NCBI RefSeq assembly: GCF_900199455.1
Contig: NZ_FZQR01000036.1
Coordinates: 1 to 42,056 of the forward strand
Origin: Mesorhizobium carmichaelinearum
GTDB lineage: Bacteria; Pseudomonadota; Alphaproteobacteria; Rhizobiales; Rhizobiaceae
Reading direction: 5' to 3'
DNA length: 42,056 bases
Position numbers and translations under genes: made by a program. A model generated the notes under the pieces. The model had not been told where the DNA came from. It saw only the letters and a list, made by a program, of their open reading frames with translations, and searched no databases. How positions within the stretch are numbered: position 1 is the stretch's first letter; each line of letters starts with the position of its first letter. Of the stretch, positions 15,120 to 24,699 are shown piece after piece.

Positions 15120-16151
15120 ATGGCCAAGCGTCCCACAATTGCCGATCTTGCCCGCGAAGCCGGGCTCAGCGTCTCAACAATCGATCGGGTTCTGAACGCT
15201 CGCCATCCCGTGCGAGAACAAACCGCGCGGCGGGTCCATGAGGCCGCCGACGCTATCGGCTATCATGCCGCCGGTCTCATCAAGCAGCATCTGCGGCGGC
15301 ACCTGCCGCACTACCGGCTGGGCGTCATATTGGTAAAACCCGCCCACCAATTCTACCAAGACCTCGCGCGCGAGCTCGAAGCCTCAGTCCGCATGGCCCA
15401 GTCCTTCCATGGTATTCCCCTCATCGAATTCGCGCCGACATATATGCCAGGCGACCTGGTCGCGCTCCTTAGGGTTTTAGGCACTCGCTGCCACGGCATC
15501 GCCGTGGTGGCGCCGGACCACCCGAAGATTACGGCTGCGGTCGAGGAGCTCAACGCAAAAGGCATTCCGGTTTTCTCACTGGTGTCCGATTTCGCCGCCG
15601 GCGTGCGCCAAGGCTATATCGGCCTCGACAATCGCAAGGTCGGGCGGACAGCCGCTTGGATGCTTTCCAACGCCGCAAAACGGCCCGGCAAGGTGGCGGT
15701 GTTTGTCGGTAGCCATCGTTTCCAGGCGCACGAGCTACGCGATAGTGGCTTCCGCTCCTATTTCCGTGAGCACGCGCCGACATTCGAGGTGCTCGATTCG
15801 TTCGTGACCCTCGGGGAACCGCAAATCACCTACGAGAAAACGCTGGATCTCATGCAGAGAGAACCTGAACTCGCTGGCCTCTATCTGACCGGATCGGGCA
15901 CGGAGGGCGCCATCTCCGCACTTCGGGAAGAGGGCAAAGGTCGAGATCTGGTGGCAATCGTGAATGAAATCACGCCGGTGTCACGAGCGGCGCTTGCAGA
16001 TAAGGTCATCACGATGGCGGTCGCCACGCCGCTTAGCCGGCTTTGCCAGGAGCTGATGACGATGCTGGCACGGGCCATCGAGACGGGCACCGCTGAGACG
16101 TCGGGGCAGATATTTCTGCCGTTCGACATCTATCTCCCGGAAAATATATGA
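15120..16151 (+). CDS. LacI-family transcription regulator
   Basis: A 343-residue regulator. The N-terminal LacI helix-turn-helix is clear (TIADLAREAGLSVSTIDRVL, then the hinge region RRVHEAADAIGYHAA), followed by a periplasmic-binding-protein-like sensor domain (YRLGVILVKP, GIAVVAPDHPKI, GYIGLDNRKVGRTAAWML). Such proteins usually repress sugar or polyol uptake and catabolic genes, with the sugar as inducer. The ligand cannot be told from the sequence, and no transport or catabolic gene lies next to it. It stands alone between the IS701 element and the convergent fixS, so its target genes may have been lost or lie elsewhere. Confidence 0.88.
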   Translation: MAKRPTIADLAREAGLSVSTIDRVLNARHPVREQTARRVHEAADAIGYHAAGLIKQHLRRHLPHYRLGVILVKPAHQFYQDLARELEASVRMAQSFHGIPLIEFAPTYMPGDLVALLRVLGTRCHGIAVVAPDHPKITAAVEELNAKGIPVFSLVSDFAAGVRQGYIGLDNRKVGRTAAWMLSNAAKRPGKVAVFVGSHRFQAHELRDSGFRSYFREHAPTFEVLDSFVTLGEPQITYEKTLDLMQREPELAGLYLTGSGTEGAISALREEGKGRDLVAIVNEITPVSRAALADKVITMAVATPLSRLCQELMTMLARAIETGTAETSGQIFLPFDIYLPENI

Positions 16152-16644
16152 CCTCTTATCATCCGAGTCTTTCTGCCCCTCACTTGGTGTCGTGAACGGG
16201 CGTTTACGGCACAAGCCAAATAGCCGACAACGGCGCCGATGGAAGGAAGCCCCGAGCCGTGCGCCAGCACGGCAAATCCTCGATCTGTCGTGCAAAATCG
16301 GGTGCCAGCGATCTTCTACCGACGTCGCTTGGCTACTCGACCTATGAGGGCCTCATTGACGACGCCGCCCGCGCCGAAACGTCGACTGGGTGGTTGACGG
16401 AGCCAGTGGAGGTCGACCAAGCGGACCTCGAGCGATTTACCGACTTTAACTAGCCAACCTTTACGCGGCCGATCCATTCCCCAAACAGCGCTCCAAAGCC
16501 TCCCTAAGCCGACCCGCGATGGTTCCGAGCTGCGGAATTCTGTGGGCTTGTCGCGGGCCCCGTCGGCAGAAGCGAGCCACGGTTTGACGCAGCCGGGTTC
16601 ACAGATCCGGAGCGGGCGACGAGGCCTATCGCCGTCGCCATCGA
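16152..16644. other. Intergenic region between the LacI-type gene and fixS
   Basis: About 490 bases between two convergent genes. No frame here resembles a known protein, and I see no clear terminator hairpin followed by a T-run. Confidence 0.4.
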
Positions 16645-16800
16645 TCAGCGTTCGGGGTTGCCGTCCCGTTCTATGAGAATCCGTTCTGCAGCTCCATCGA
16701 GATCCTCGTATTGGCCACTCCTCAAAGCCCAAAGAAAGCCAGAGAGCCCAAGCGCGCCGAGGAACAGAGCCACGGGGATGAGGTAGACGAGCGTCGTCAT
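16645..16800 (-). CDS. fixS: FixS, cbb3 oxidase maturation protein
   Basis: A 51-residue protein with one membrane span (TLVYLIPVALFLGALGLSGF) and the typical CcoS/FixS sequence FLWALRSGQYEDLDGAAERI. FixS is needed for assembly of active cbb3 oxidase, probably for cofactor insertion together with FixI. Its ATG overlaps the fixI stop (ATGA), so it is translationally coupled as the last gene of fixGHIS. Confidence 0.93.
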   Translation of the reverse strand: MTTLVYLIPVALFLGALGLSGFLWALRSGQYEDLDGAAERILIERDGNPER

Positions 16801-19085
16801 GACATTCGTGCCGATCCGCCGATGACGGAGCATCCGTGCGGAGCCATTCTGGCCGGAGCGTTCGATGCAACTCCTTGCAGGCGCAAGGCATTTCCGATCA
16901 CTAGGAGCGACGAGGCGCTCATCGCGATCGCCGCGATGAGCGGCGTCACAAATCCCAGAACGGCGATGGGAACGGCAAAGGCGTTGTACATGATCGCAAT
17001 GGCGATGTTCTGGCGGATGAGCCGCCCGGCCTTGCGCGAGACGTCGATCGCCAGCGGGACCGCAAGGAGACTTTCGCGCAGGAAGACGAAATCCGCAGCC
17101 TGGCGGCCAATATCGGCCGCGGTTGCCGGAGCCATCGAAACGTATGCTGCCCGCAATGCCGGTGTGTCGTTGAGACCGTCGCCCACCATCAGCACCTTGT
17201 GTCCGGCACGGGTCAGCGATTTGATCCACTCGACTTTTCCCGAGGGCAGCAGCGCCGGCACGAAGCTGTCGGTTCCCAACGATTTGGCAACCTCGGCGCA
17301 GGCTTTCGCGGTGTCGCCGGACAAGATATCGACCGACACCCCGGCCTTCTTCAGCTGCTCGATCGTTGCCTTGGCGTCTTGCCGAAGCGCATCCTCGAAC
17401 GCGAAGCGCGCGACGATGTTTCCATTCTTGGAGAGCACGGTGCCGCCATAGCCACCGAGTTTGCCTTCGCCGCCGGTGCGCGCCTTCCAGCCTGCCCATC
17501 CTCGCCTTCCGAGGCGCCACGTATTCCCCTCCATTAGCGCTTCCACACCGAAGCCCGGATGCTCGCTGACGGGTTCGACACCGGGCTGGCCGGAATACCC
17601 CGCATGGCTGGCGATGGCCCTGGAGAACGGATGGCGGGAATGAGCCGCCATGTCTGCCGCGATCGCAAGCATGGTCGGATCGATCGAGGATGCGTTGAGC
17701 AGCTTTGGGCGCCCGAGCGTCAGCGTTCCGGTCTTGTCGAATACCGCCGCGTCCATGCCGGCGAGTCGCTCCATCGCCGATCCGTCCTTGACCATGACCC
17801 CGGCCTCGAACAGGCGTCTGGCCGCTACGACCTGGACGATCGGCACAGCCAGGCCGAGCGCGCATGGACAGGTGATGATCAGCACGGCGATGGCGATGGT
17901 GAGAGCCCGATGCCAATCGCCGGACGCGGCCATCCAGCCCAGGAATGTCATAAAGGCGGCCAGATGGACGACGGGCGCGTAGAGCGCCGATACGCGATCG
18001 GCAATGCGACGGTAGCGCGAGCGGCCGCCCTCGACGGTCTCCATCAGCCGGACCATTTCCGCCAGGAAGGAGTCCTTTGCGGCCGCGGTCGCCAGCATCG
18101 TCAGCGGACCGGTGAGGTTGAGCGTGCCGGCCTGTACATGGGCGCCGGCTCCGACGGCCTTCGGTGCGCTCTCTCCGGAGACGATCGAGCAATCCAGGTC
18201 GGAGTTTCCGCTCACTATGTCTCCGTCCAGCGGGATGCGTTCTCCGGCCGCGATGAGCAGGCGCAGCCCGGGCACGAGTTCGGCGACGGGCATGTATTCG
18301 CGCTTGCCGTCATCTCTCAAGACCAGCGAACCCCGCGACGCGAGCCGCGAGAGGCCATTGACGGCCGTTCGCGCCCGCTCCCGCATGACATGGTCAAGCG
18401 TGCGGCCGATCAGCAGGAAGAAAAGCAGCGAAACCGAGGCATCGAAATAGGCGTGTTCGCCATGGTTGATGGTTTCGTAGAGGCTCATCGCGTAAGCGAG
18501 CGACACACCCACCACGATCGGCACGTCCATGTTCATGCGGCCATGACGCAGGGCGTTGGCGGCTGAGCGGAAGTAGATGCCGCCGGCGAAGGCCAAGGCC
18601 GGGATGGCGATCAGCGCCGAAAGCCAATGAAACAGGTCCCGCGTCGCGCCCTCGGCGCCGGACCAGACCGACACCGACAGCAGCATGATGTTTCCGCCCG
18701 CAAAGCCGGCGACGGCGACGGCCCGGATCAACTCCGACAGGGCTCTGTCCTTCTCCTGGATTTCCGGGTCGAACAAATGCGCCTGATAGCCCAGCCTTGA
18801 AAGCGCTGCGAAAAACGGCGGGACCTGTTCCCCGCGCCAGCGAACGGATACTCGCTTGGTTGAGAGATTGACGCGGGCAGAATCTATGTTTTCAAGCTTC
18901 GCCAGGGCCGCCTCGATCGCCTGGATGCAGTCCGCGCAGTGAACAGACGGAACCGACAGGTCCGTCTGGCGACAGCCACCGTCCAGCGCGCGGCTGGCCA
19001 GTTTAATTTCGTCGCTGGACGGCACAGCGGATGCCGCGTCCGCGACCTCCAGAGCCATCTCGGCCCCCGGCGCGCAACAGCTCAT
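16797..19085 (-). CDS. fixI: FixI, copper-transporting P-type ATPase
   Basis: FixI (CcoI) pumps copper across the inner membrane for the CuB centre of the cbb3 oxidase. The 762-residue protein starts MSCCAPGAEM, has a heavy-metal-associated domain with HCADC (residues 49-53), several membrane spans, the transport motif TCPCALGLAVP, the phosphorylation site DKTGTLTLGRP and the hinge GDGLNDTPALRAA. The start at 19085 is fixed by ATGA overlap with the fixH stop; the frame is open further upstream, but that part lies within fixH. The same four-base overlap links it to fixS. Length and motifs are as expected for the family. Confidence 0.95.
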   Translation of the reverse strand: MSCCAPGAEMALEVADAASAVPSSDEIKLASRALDGGCRQTDLSVPSVHCADCIQAIEAALAKLENIDSARVNLSTKRVSVRWRGEQVPPFFAALSRLGYQAHLFDPEIQEKDRALSELIRAVAVAGFAGGNIMLLSVSVWSGAEGATRDLFHWLSALIAIPALAFAGGIYFRSAANALRHGRMNMDVPIVVGVSLAYAMSLYETINHGEHAYFDASVSLLFFLLIGRTLDHVMRERARTAVNGLSRLASRGSLVLRDDGKREYMPVAELVPGLRLLIAAGERIPLDGDIVSGNSDLDCSIVSGESAPKAVGAGAHVQAGTLNLTGPLTMLATAAAKDSFLAEMVRLMETVEGGRSRYRRIADRVSALYAPVVHLAAFMTFLGWMAASGDWHRALTIAIAVLIITCPCALGLAVPIVQVVAARRLFEAGVMVKDGSAMERLAGMDAAVFDKTGTLTLGRPKLLNASSIDPTMLAIAADMAAHSRHPFSRAIASHAGYSGQPGVEPVSEHPGFGVEALMEGNTWRLGRRGWAGWKARTGGEGKLGGYGGTVLSKNGNIVARFAFEDALRQDAKATIEQLKKAGVSVDILSGDTAKACAEVAKSLGTDSFVPALLPSGKVEWIKSLTRAGHKVLMVGDGLNDTPALRAAYVSMAPATAADIGRQAADFVFLRESLLAVPLAIDVSRKAGRLIRQNIAIAIMYNAFAVPIAVLGFVTPLIAAIAMSASSLLVIGNALRLQGVASNAPARMAPHGCSVIGGSARMS

Positions 19086-19597
19086 TGCAGGGCTCCGTTC
19101 TCGATCATGACGCGGCGGACATCGCGAAAAGGAGTGGCAAGGCCCGCGTCGGCATCGATCTCGACGATCCACACGCCGTCCCTCGGGGTGTGCCGCACAG
19201 CGAATTCTTGTGCATTGCGCGCAGCAACACCCGCAGGTGCGGCAAGCGTCAGAGCTTCGTCTTCTGCTTGGTAAGCCGGGTGCCGGAACAATATCCTGAC
19301 GCCGCGCAGCGGTAGCGCTTTGCCGTGTGCATCGACAAGGCTGTAGCGGACTTCTCCCGAGGCGACGATAAGCTTGCCTGTCCAGCCCAATGCCGCCTGC
19401 GCCCTTCCTTTGCGAGTCTCCTCGTTGAACTGCTGACTCGCCACATAGGTGTTCTCCACAACGAGGCCGGTCCAGCTCTCTCGGGCGAGCGTGGCCATCG
19501 TGACGTTGACCCCGATCACCACAGCGAAGAAACTGACGATGACGATCAGCATGTGCCAGCCGGTGAACTCGCGCGGCTTTTGTATATCGGTGCTCAT
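19082..19597 (-). CDS. fixH: FixH, cbb3 oxidase assembly protein
   Basis: A 171-residue membrane-anchored protein with an N-terminal span (GWHMLIVIVSFFAVVIGVNV) followed by the FixH family sequence (LVVENTYVASQQFNEE) and a periplasmic beta-rich domain. FixH (CcoH) helps to assemble the cbb3 oxidase and interacts with its subunits. It overlaps fixG upstream and fixI downstream by four bases each, so the four fixGHIS genes are tightly coupled. Confidence 0.94.
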   Translation of the reverse strand: MSTDIQKPREFTGWHMLIVIVSFFAVVIGVNVTMATLARESWTGLVVENTYVASQQFNEETRKGRAQAALGWTGKLIVASGEVRYSLVDAHGKALPLRGVRILFRHPAYQAEDEALTLAAPAGVAARNAQEFAVRHTPRDGVWIVEIDADAGLATPFRDVRRVMIENGALQ

Positions 19598-21153
19598 TTG
19601 CTCTTCTCCGGCGCGTTGAAGCTGGCGGTGTATTCGGCGGCTTCGGAACTCGCCTGATCCTCAATGCGAAATTCGAAGCTCTGCGCCGGCTCCTTGATCC
19701 TATCCGTCGGTTGGCGAACGAAGACCTTGAGCACCTTTAGCCGGTCGGGTTCGACTGCAATGGGGAATGAGCGGCTCGGCGGCTGGTCGACGCCGACGAT
19801 GCTCATCTCGCCGCCCTCGAGACCCTGCAGCATGACCTTGATCGTCCGCGGCTCGGGTATCATGTTGAGCAGCTTGACGGTGTAGCCGTTGCGGATCGAG
19901 CCGTCCGACAGCGTCACGAACTGTGGATTGCGGTCGTGCAGGACATTCAGCTCCAGTCGCTCGCGCGTCAGCAGCGAATAGACGAGGACCAGCCCGATCG
20001 CCGACCATGCACCGAGATAGATGTAGGTGCGCAACCGGAAGATCTTGCCCCGATGGAAATGCGTGAGACCTTCGACGAAGGTGCCGCCCGCCGTTCTTAC
20101 GAGCGCCGGGCTGACAGGGCTGACGCCGCCGGCGGTCGCCACCGCCATATTGGCGTTATAATCCGCCAGCGTTGCATAGGAGATCAATCCGCGCTCGCGA
20201 CCGAGCTTGTCCATGACACCATCGCAGGCATCGATACAGAGCGCGCAGGTGATGCATTCGAGCTGCTGCCCATAACGGATATCGATCCCCATCGGGCAGA
20301 CGGCAACGCAAGCGTTGCAGTCGACGCAATCGCCGGCCGGCAAACCGGCAGCGAGAGCCTTCTTGGCGTGCCGCGAACGCGGCTCGCCGCGCCAGTCGTT
20401 ATAGGTCACCGTCAGCGAATTTTCGTCGAGCATGGCGGCCTGGATGCGCGGCCATGGGCACATGTAGGTGCAGACCTGCTCCCGCACCAGCCCGCCGAAC
20501 ACATAGGTTGTGCCGGTGAGCACAGCGATCGTGGCATAGGCGACGGGCGCCGCTGTGCCGGCAACAACTTCGCCGAGCAGCTTCGGCGCATCGGCGAAGT
20601 AGAAAATCCAGGCGCCGCCCGTGACCACGGCGATGACGAGCCAGACAGCGTGCTTGGTTATGCGTAGGAACAGCTTGCAGACGCTCCAGGGAGCGGCGTC
20701 CAGCTCCATGCGGGCAATGCGATCGCCTTCGATCGCGCCTTCCACGACAAGGAACAGGTCGACCCAGACGGTTTGCGGGCAGGTATAGCCGCACCAGGCC
20801 CGTCCGACCGTCGACGTGATCAGGAAAAGGCCTACGCCCGCCATCATGAGAAGACCGGCGACGTAGTAGAACTCCTGCGGCCAGATTTCGATGAAGAAGA
20901 AGTAGAAACGGCGGTTAGCCAGGTCGATCAGGACGGCCTGGTCGGGCGCGAAGGGGCCTCGATACCAGCGCAGCCAGGGGGTCAGATAATAGATGCCGAG
21001 TGTGATCGCCATCACCAGCCATTTGAACCGGCGGAAACGGCCGGAGGCCCGCTTTGGGAAGATTTTCTTGCGCGCGGCGTAAAGTGGCTGTCGCGTCTTT
21101 GCGGAGTTGACCGCTTCGGCATCGAGCCGTTCTACCTGCGACTGATTGAGCAC
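19594..21153 (-). CDS. fixG: FixG, membrane ferredoxin-like cbb3 assembly protein
   Basis: FixG (CcoG) is a membrane iron-sulfur protein thought to reduce copper for cbb3 assembly. The protein has about five membrane spans in the first half (for example WLVMAITLGIYYL and FFFIEIWPQEFYY), WCGYTCPQTVW and CTYMCPWPRIQ, then two [4Fe-4S] motifs CVDCNACVAVCPMGIDIR and CITCALCIDACD, and a C-terminal FixG_C periplasmic domain. The start is uncertain: GTG at 21153 has GGAG seven bases upstream and gives a start like other FixG proteins; TTG at 21165 in the same frame adds four residues and lacks a ribosome site. The gap to fixP is about 80 bases, with no clear FixK box, so fixGHIS may be read from the fixN promoter. 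Confidence 0.93.
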   Translation of the reverse strand: MLNQSQVERLDAEAVNSAKTRQPLYAARKKIFPKRASGRFRRFKWLVMAITLGIYYLTPWLRWYRGPFAPDQAVLIDLANRRFYFFFIEIWPQEFYYVAGLLMMAGVGLFLITSTVGRAWCGYTCPQTVWVDLFLVVEGAIEGDRIARMELDAAPWSVCKLFLRITKHAVWLVIAVVTGGAWIFYFADAPKLLGEVVAGTAAPVAYATIAVLTGTTYVFGGLVREQVCTYMCPWPRIQAAMLDENSLTVTYNDWRGEPRSRHAKKALAAGLPAGDCVDCNACVAVCPMGIDIRYGQQLECITCALCIDACDGVMDKLGRERGLISYATLADYNANMAVATAGGVSPVSPALVRTAGGTFVEGLTHFHRGKIFRLRTYIYLGAWSAIGLVLVYSLLTRERLELNVLHDRNPQFVTLSDGSIRNGYTVKLLNMIPEPRTIKVMLQGLEGGEMSIVGVDQPPSRSFPIAVEPDRLKVLKVFVRQPTDRIKEPAQSFEFRIEDQASSEAAEYTASFNAPEKSK

Positions 21154-21231
21154 GACGATCTCCAATGGCGGCGAATGACATCCCCGGGCCTCGTCGCCTG
21201 AGCGGCTGAGGGCTGAGAATAGGCCCCGCTC

Positions 21232-22095
21232 CTATTCTCCGCCGCCAAGCGAATGGACATAGACAGCCAGTTCCTTGACCGTCGTCTCGCCGAGACGACC
21301 GACCCAGGCAGGCATCACCCCGCTTTTCGGGGCTCGGACCTGAGAAGCAATCGCGGCTTCGCCGGAACCGTGGAGCCAGATCGCATCCGTCAGATCGGGT
21401 GCTCCGATATCCCTGTTGCCCTTTGCGTTCTCGCCATGGCATGCCGCGCAATTGTCCGCGAAAACTTTGGCGCCGGGCTCGATCAGGCTCTTGTCTCGCA
21501 CCGGCCCCGAAAGGCTGACCACGAAAGCGCTGACCTGAGCGACCTGCCCCGGCTTGAGCACATCTGCAAAGGCAGGCATCTCCGACTGGCGAGTATCGGC
21601 GTCCGGGGGGAAACGAATGCCATGCGTGATCGTCTGCTCGATCTGCTCCGTCTTGCCGCCCCAGAGCCAATCGTCATCATTGAGGTTCGGAAAGTCAGTC
21701 GACCCTTGCGCGCCGGAGCCGTGGCACTGCACGCAGTTGACCTTGAATGCCGCGCCGCCGGCCGCGACGGCGAATTCGCGCAAAGTGTCGTCAGCAGCAA
21801 TTTCCGAAACGGTTTTGGACTTTATCGCCGTGACGTATTTGGCCTTGGCGGCCTCAGCCGCGGCCATTTCGTTCTTGACGTCGTTGCGGCTGGAAAAGCC
21901 CAGGGCGCCTTTGGTGGCGGAACTCAACATCGGCCAAGCCGGGTAAGCAATCGTGTAGGCGAGTGCCCAGGCGATAGTGATATAGAAGGTTATCACCCAC
22001 CAGCGCGGCAGGGGATTGTTGAGCTCCTTGATGCCGTCCCACTCATGGCCGGTCGTCGTCACGCCGGAGATTTCGTCGACATGCTCGCTGCTCAT
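21232..22095 (-). CDS. fixP: FixP, diheme cytochrome c subunit of cbb3 oxidase
   Basis: A 287-residue subunit that passes electrons to the catalytic subunit FixN. One membrane anchor (WWVITFYITIAWALAYTIAY, residues about 32-51) is followed by two cytochrome c domains with heme motifs CVQCH (121-125) and CAACH (216-220) and axial Met in SEMPAF and GVMPAW. The ATG at 22095 lies two bases from the fixQ stop and gives the typical MSSEHVDEISGVTTTGHEWD start. Length is normal. Confidence 0.95.
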   Translation of the reverse strand: MSSEHVDEISGVTTTGHEWDGIKELNNPLPRWWVITFYITIAWALAYTIAYPAWPMLSSATKGALGFSSRNDVKNEMAAAEAAKAKYVTAIKSKTVSEIAADDTLREFAVAAGGAAFKVNCVQCHGSGAQGSTDFPNLNDDDWLWGGKTEQIEQTITHGIRFPPDADTRQSEMPAFADVLKPGQVAQVSAFVVSLSGPVRDKSLIEPGAKVFADNCAACHGENAKGNRDIGAPDLTDAIWLHGSGEAAIASQVRAPKSGVMPAWVGRLGETTVKELAVYVHSLGGGE

Positions 22096-22097
22096 TA

Positions 22098-22247
22098 TCA
22101 ATCGTCCTTGAGAGGGATCTTTGCGGCGTGGTCGCCGTGCGTCTTGCCACCCGGACGGAGCGCGAAGGCGATGCAACCGACAAAGAACACGGCCATGGCA
22201 AGCAGACCCCAGCTGTCGGCAAACTCCCGCATCAAGTTGTAGTCCAT
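22098..22247 (-). CDS. fixQ: FixQ, small subunit of cbb3 oxidase
   Basis: A 49-residue protein beginning MDYNLMREFADSWGLLAMAV, with one membrane span (LLAMAVFFVGCIAFAL) and a charged tail KTHGDHAAKIPLKDD. FixQ (CcoQ) stabilises the link of FixP with the FixNO core. It sits between fixO and fixP with gaps of 12 and 2 bases. Confidence 0.93.
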   Translation of the reverse strand: MDYNLMREFADSWGLLAMAVFFVGCIAFALRPGGKTHGDHAAKIPLKDD

Positions 22248-22259
22248 CGGTTGTTCTCC

Positions 22260-22991
22260 TCAGCGATAGCCGGCGGCTTCGTCGTAGTTCTTGAAGTCGA
22301 CCAGGTTGCCGAGCATCTGCAGGTAGGCCACCAGGGCATCCATCTCGGTGACTTGTTGGGGATCGCCGTCGAAGTCGCCGACCTTAGCCTTCGGGTATCT
22401 CTTCTCCAGGCCTGACGTGTCCGCGTTGGGATCGGCCTGCGCCGTCAAATCCGCATTGGCATTGGCGATCATGTCGTCGGAGTAGGGCACTCCGACGCGC
22501 CTGTTGGCTGTCAGATGCGTCGAGAAGTCCTTCACCTCGATCGGCGTGTCCTTCAGGAACGCGTAGCTCGGCATGATCGACTCGGGCACGACGGATCGCG
22601 GATCGGTGAGGTGCTGAACATGCCAGCTGTTGGAGTAGCGGTCGCCGACGCGGGCGAGATCCGGCCCGGTTCGCTTGGATCCCCACTGGAACGGGTGATC
22701 GTACATCGACTCGGCCGCCAGGCTGTAGTGGCCGTATCGTTCCACCTCGTCCCGGAACGGCCTGATCATCTGGCTATGGCAGAGATAGCAGCCCTCGCGC
22801 ACATAGATGTTGCGGCCGGCAAGCTCGAGCGGCGAGTAGGGCCGCATGCCCTCGACCTTCTCGATCGTATTGTCGAGATAGAAGAGCGGCGCGATCTCGA
22901 CGATACCGCCGACGGTCACGACCAGCAGGGATCCGACGAGAAGCAGCGTGGCGTTCTTCTCGATCAGCGCGTGTCTATCCATCAAGCCCAT
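22260..22991 (-). CDS. fixO: FixO, monoheme cytochrome c subunit of cbb3 oxidase
   Basis: A 243-residue membrane-anchored cytochrome c with an N-terminal span (TLLLVGSLLVVTVGGIVEI), heme motif CYLCH at 68-72 within YVREGCYLCHSQMIRPF, and axial Met in IMPSYAFL. FixO (CcoO) carries electrons from FixP to FixN. The ATG at 22991 (MGLMDRHALIEKNATLLL) is typical; an upstream in-frame start would run into fixN. It lies 10 bases after the fixN stop and 12 before fixQ. Confidence 0.95.
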   Translation of the reverse strand: MGLMDRHALIEKNATLLLVGSLLVVTVGGIVEIAPLFYLDNTIEKVEGMRPYSPLELAGRNIYVREGCYLCHSQMIRPFRDEVERYGHYSLAAESMYDHPFQWGSKRTGPDLARVGDRYSNSWHVQHLTDPRSVVPESIMPSYAFLKDTPIEVKDFSTHLTANRRVGVPYSDDMIANANADLTAQADPNADTSGLEKRYPKAKVGDFDGDPQQVTEMDALVAYLQMLGNLVDFKNYDEAAGYR

Positions 22992-23001
22992 GTCTAGCTC
23001 C

Positions 23002-24612
23002 TTATTCGGCAGGCTGGAGGGCGGGGACGGAACCCGGCAAAGGTTGCTCTTTGCGCTGATAGCCACGAATGGTCATGGTGACGTTCCAGGCCATGACCAG
23101 CATGCCGGCGAGGTACATGGCGCCGCCCGCGGCGCGCATGACATAGTAGGGATGCATGGCTGCGACGGTCTCGGCGAAGGAGTAGACGAGGAATCCCTGC
23201 TCGTCGTACTCGCGCCACATGAGCCCCTGCATGATGCCCGAGACCCACATCACTGCCGCGTAGACCACGATGCCGAGCGTCGCCAGCCAGAAGTGCCAGG
23301 TGACGAGCCGCAGCGAATAGAGCCGTTCGCGGTTCCAGAGCTTGGGCACCATGTAGTAGATGGCGCCGAAAGTGATCAGGCCGACCCAGCCGAGCGCACC
23401 CGAATGAACATGGCCGATCGTCCAGTCCGTATAGTGGGACAGCGAGTTGACGGTCTTGATCGACATCATCGGACCTTCGAAGGTCGACATGCCGTAGAAG
23501 GCGATGGCCGCAACCATCATGCGGACGATCGGGTCCGTCCGGATCTTGTCCCAGGCGCCAGAGAGCGTCATCAGGCCGTTGATCATGCCGCCCCAGGAGG
23601 GCATCCACAGCATGATCGAGAACACCATGCCCAGTGTCTGCGCCCAATCTGGCAGGGCGGTGTAGTGGAGGTGGTGCGGGCCCGCCCAGATGTAAAGGAA
23701 GATCAGAGCCCAGAAGTGGATGATCGAAAGGCGGTAGGAATAAACCGGCCGGTTCACCTGCTTGGGCACGAAGTAATACATCATGCCAAGGAAGCCGGCG
23801 GTGAGGAAGAAGCCGACGGCATTATGCCCGTACCACCACTGCGTCAGCGCATCCTGGACGCCCGAGAAGGCGGAATAGCTTTTAGAGCCAAGGAATGAAG
23901 CGGGCATCGACAGGTTGTTGACCACATGCAGCATCGCGATGGTCACGATGAAGGAGAGATAGAACCAGTTGGCAACGTAGATATGCGGTTCCTTGCGCTT
24001 GAGAATGGTGCCCAGGAAGAGCAGGAGATACGCAACCCAGACGATCGTCAGCCAGATGTCGACATACCATTCCGGCTCGGCATATTCGCGGCTCTCGGTG
24101 ATGCCCAGCAGATAGCCGGTGGCGGCCATGACGATGAAAAGCTGATATCCCCAGAACACGAACCAGGCGAAACTGCCGCCGAACAGCCGCGCCCGGCAGG
24201 TACGCTGGACGACATAAAGCGAGGTGCAAATCAGCGCGTTGCCGCCAAAGGCAAAGACGACGCCGGAGGTGTGCAGGGGGCGCAGGCGGCCGAAGTTGAA
24301 CCATGGTGGGATGTTGAGATCGGGGAAAGCAAGTTGAAGTGCGATGATCACGCCGACCAGCATGCCGACGACACCCCAGAACACTGTCGCTATAGCCCCA
24401 TAGCGGATCGGACCATCCATGTAGGCGTCAGGGTCGATCGGCGCTGCGGCCTTGAAATCCGAATTGCGCAGCAAGATCGCGGTGAAGCCAGCCACTGCGA
24501 AGAACAAAACCCACATGTGCTGGCGAAAAGGTCCATCCACGCCGAAGCCGGCGGCCACAAAGGCAGCAAAAGCAAACAGGCTTAAAAGGACGATCTCCGT
24601 GCCATACTTCAT
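23002..24612 (-). CDS. fixN: FixN, catalytic subunit of cbb3 oxidase
   Basis: FixN (CcoN) holds low-spin heme b and the heme b3-CuB site and reduces oxygen with very high affinity, which lets bacteroids respire at nodule oxygen levels. The 536-residue protein has about 12 membrane spans and the conserved histidine segments RPLHTSGVVFAFGGNALI, WWYGHNAVGFFLTAGFLGM, WAGPHHLHYTALPDW, and HYTDWTIGHVHSGALGW near the end. The ATG at 24612 gives MKYGTEIVLLSLF, like other rhizobial FixN. It is the first gene of the fixNOQP operon and has a FixK/FNR box about 80 bases upstream. Confidence 0.97.
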   Translation of the reverse strand: MKYGTEIVLLSLFAFAAFVAAGFGVDGPFRQHMWVLFFAVAGFTAILLRNSDFKAAAPIDPDAYMDGPIRYGAIATVFWGVVGMLVGVIIALQLAFPDLNIPPWFNFGRLRPLHTSGVVFAFGGNALICTSLYVVQRTCRARLFGGSFAWFVFWGYQLFIVMAATGYLLGITESREYAEPEWYVDIWLTIVWVAYLLLFLGTILKRKEPHIYVANWFYLSFIVTIAMLHVVNNLSMPASFLGSKSYSAFSGVQDALTQWWYGHNAVGFFLTAGFLGMMYYFVPKQVNRPVYSYRLSIIHFWALIFLYIWAGPHHLHYTALPDWAQTLGMVFSIMLWMPSWGGMINGLMTLSGAWDKIRTDPIVRMMVAAIAFYGMSTFEGPMMSIKTVNSLSHYTDWTIGHVHSGALGWVGLITFGAIYYMVPKLWNRERLYSLRLVTWHFWLATLGIVVYAAVMWVSGIMQGLMWREYDEQGFLVYSFAETVAAMHPYYVMRAAGGAMYLAGMLVMAWNVTMTIRGYQRKEQPLPGSVPALQPAE

Positions 24613-24685
24613 CGCAAGTCCCCGATCTCGAATTCCCGCGGACGACAATCCGCGGTGCACATTACCGAGCCGCCGCAAGCCCGCC

Positions 24686-24699
24686 ATGATCCAGGTCAA
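24686..24699 (-). promoter_or_regulatory. FixK/FNR box (anaerobox) upstream of fixN
   Basis: On the minus strand the sequence reads TTGACCTGGATCAT, which matches the TTGAT-N4-ATCAA consensus except for two bases. A class II site here predicts transcription from about 24651, 39 bases before the fixN start. The fnrN gene to the right is a likely source of its activator. Confidence 0.75.
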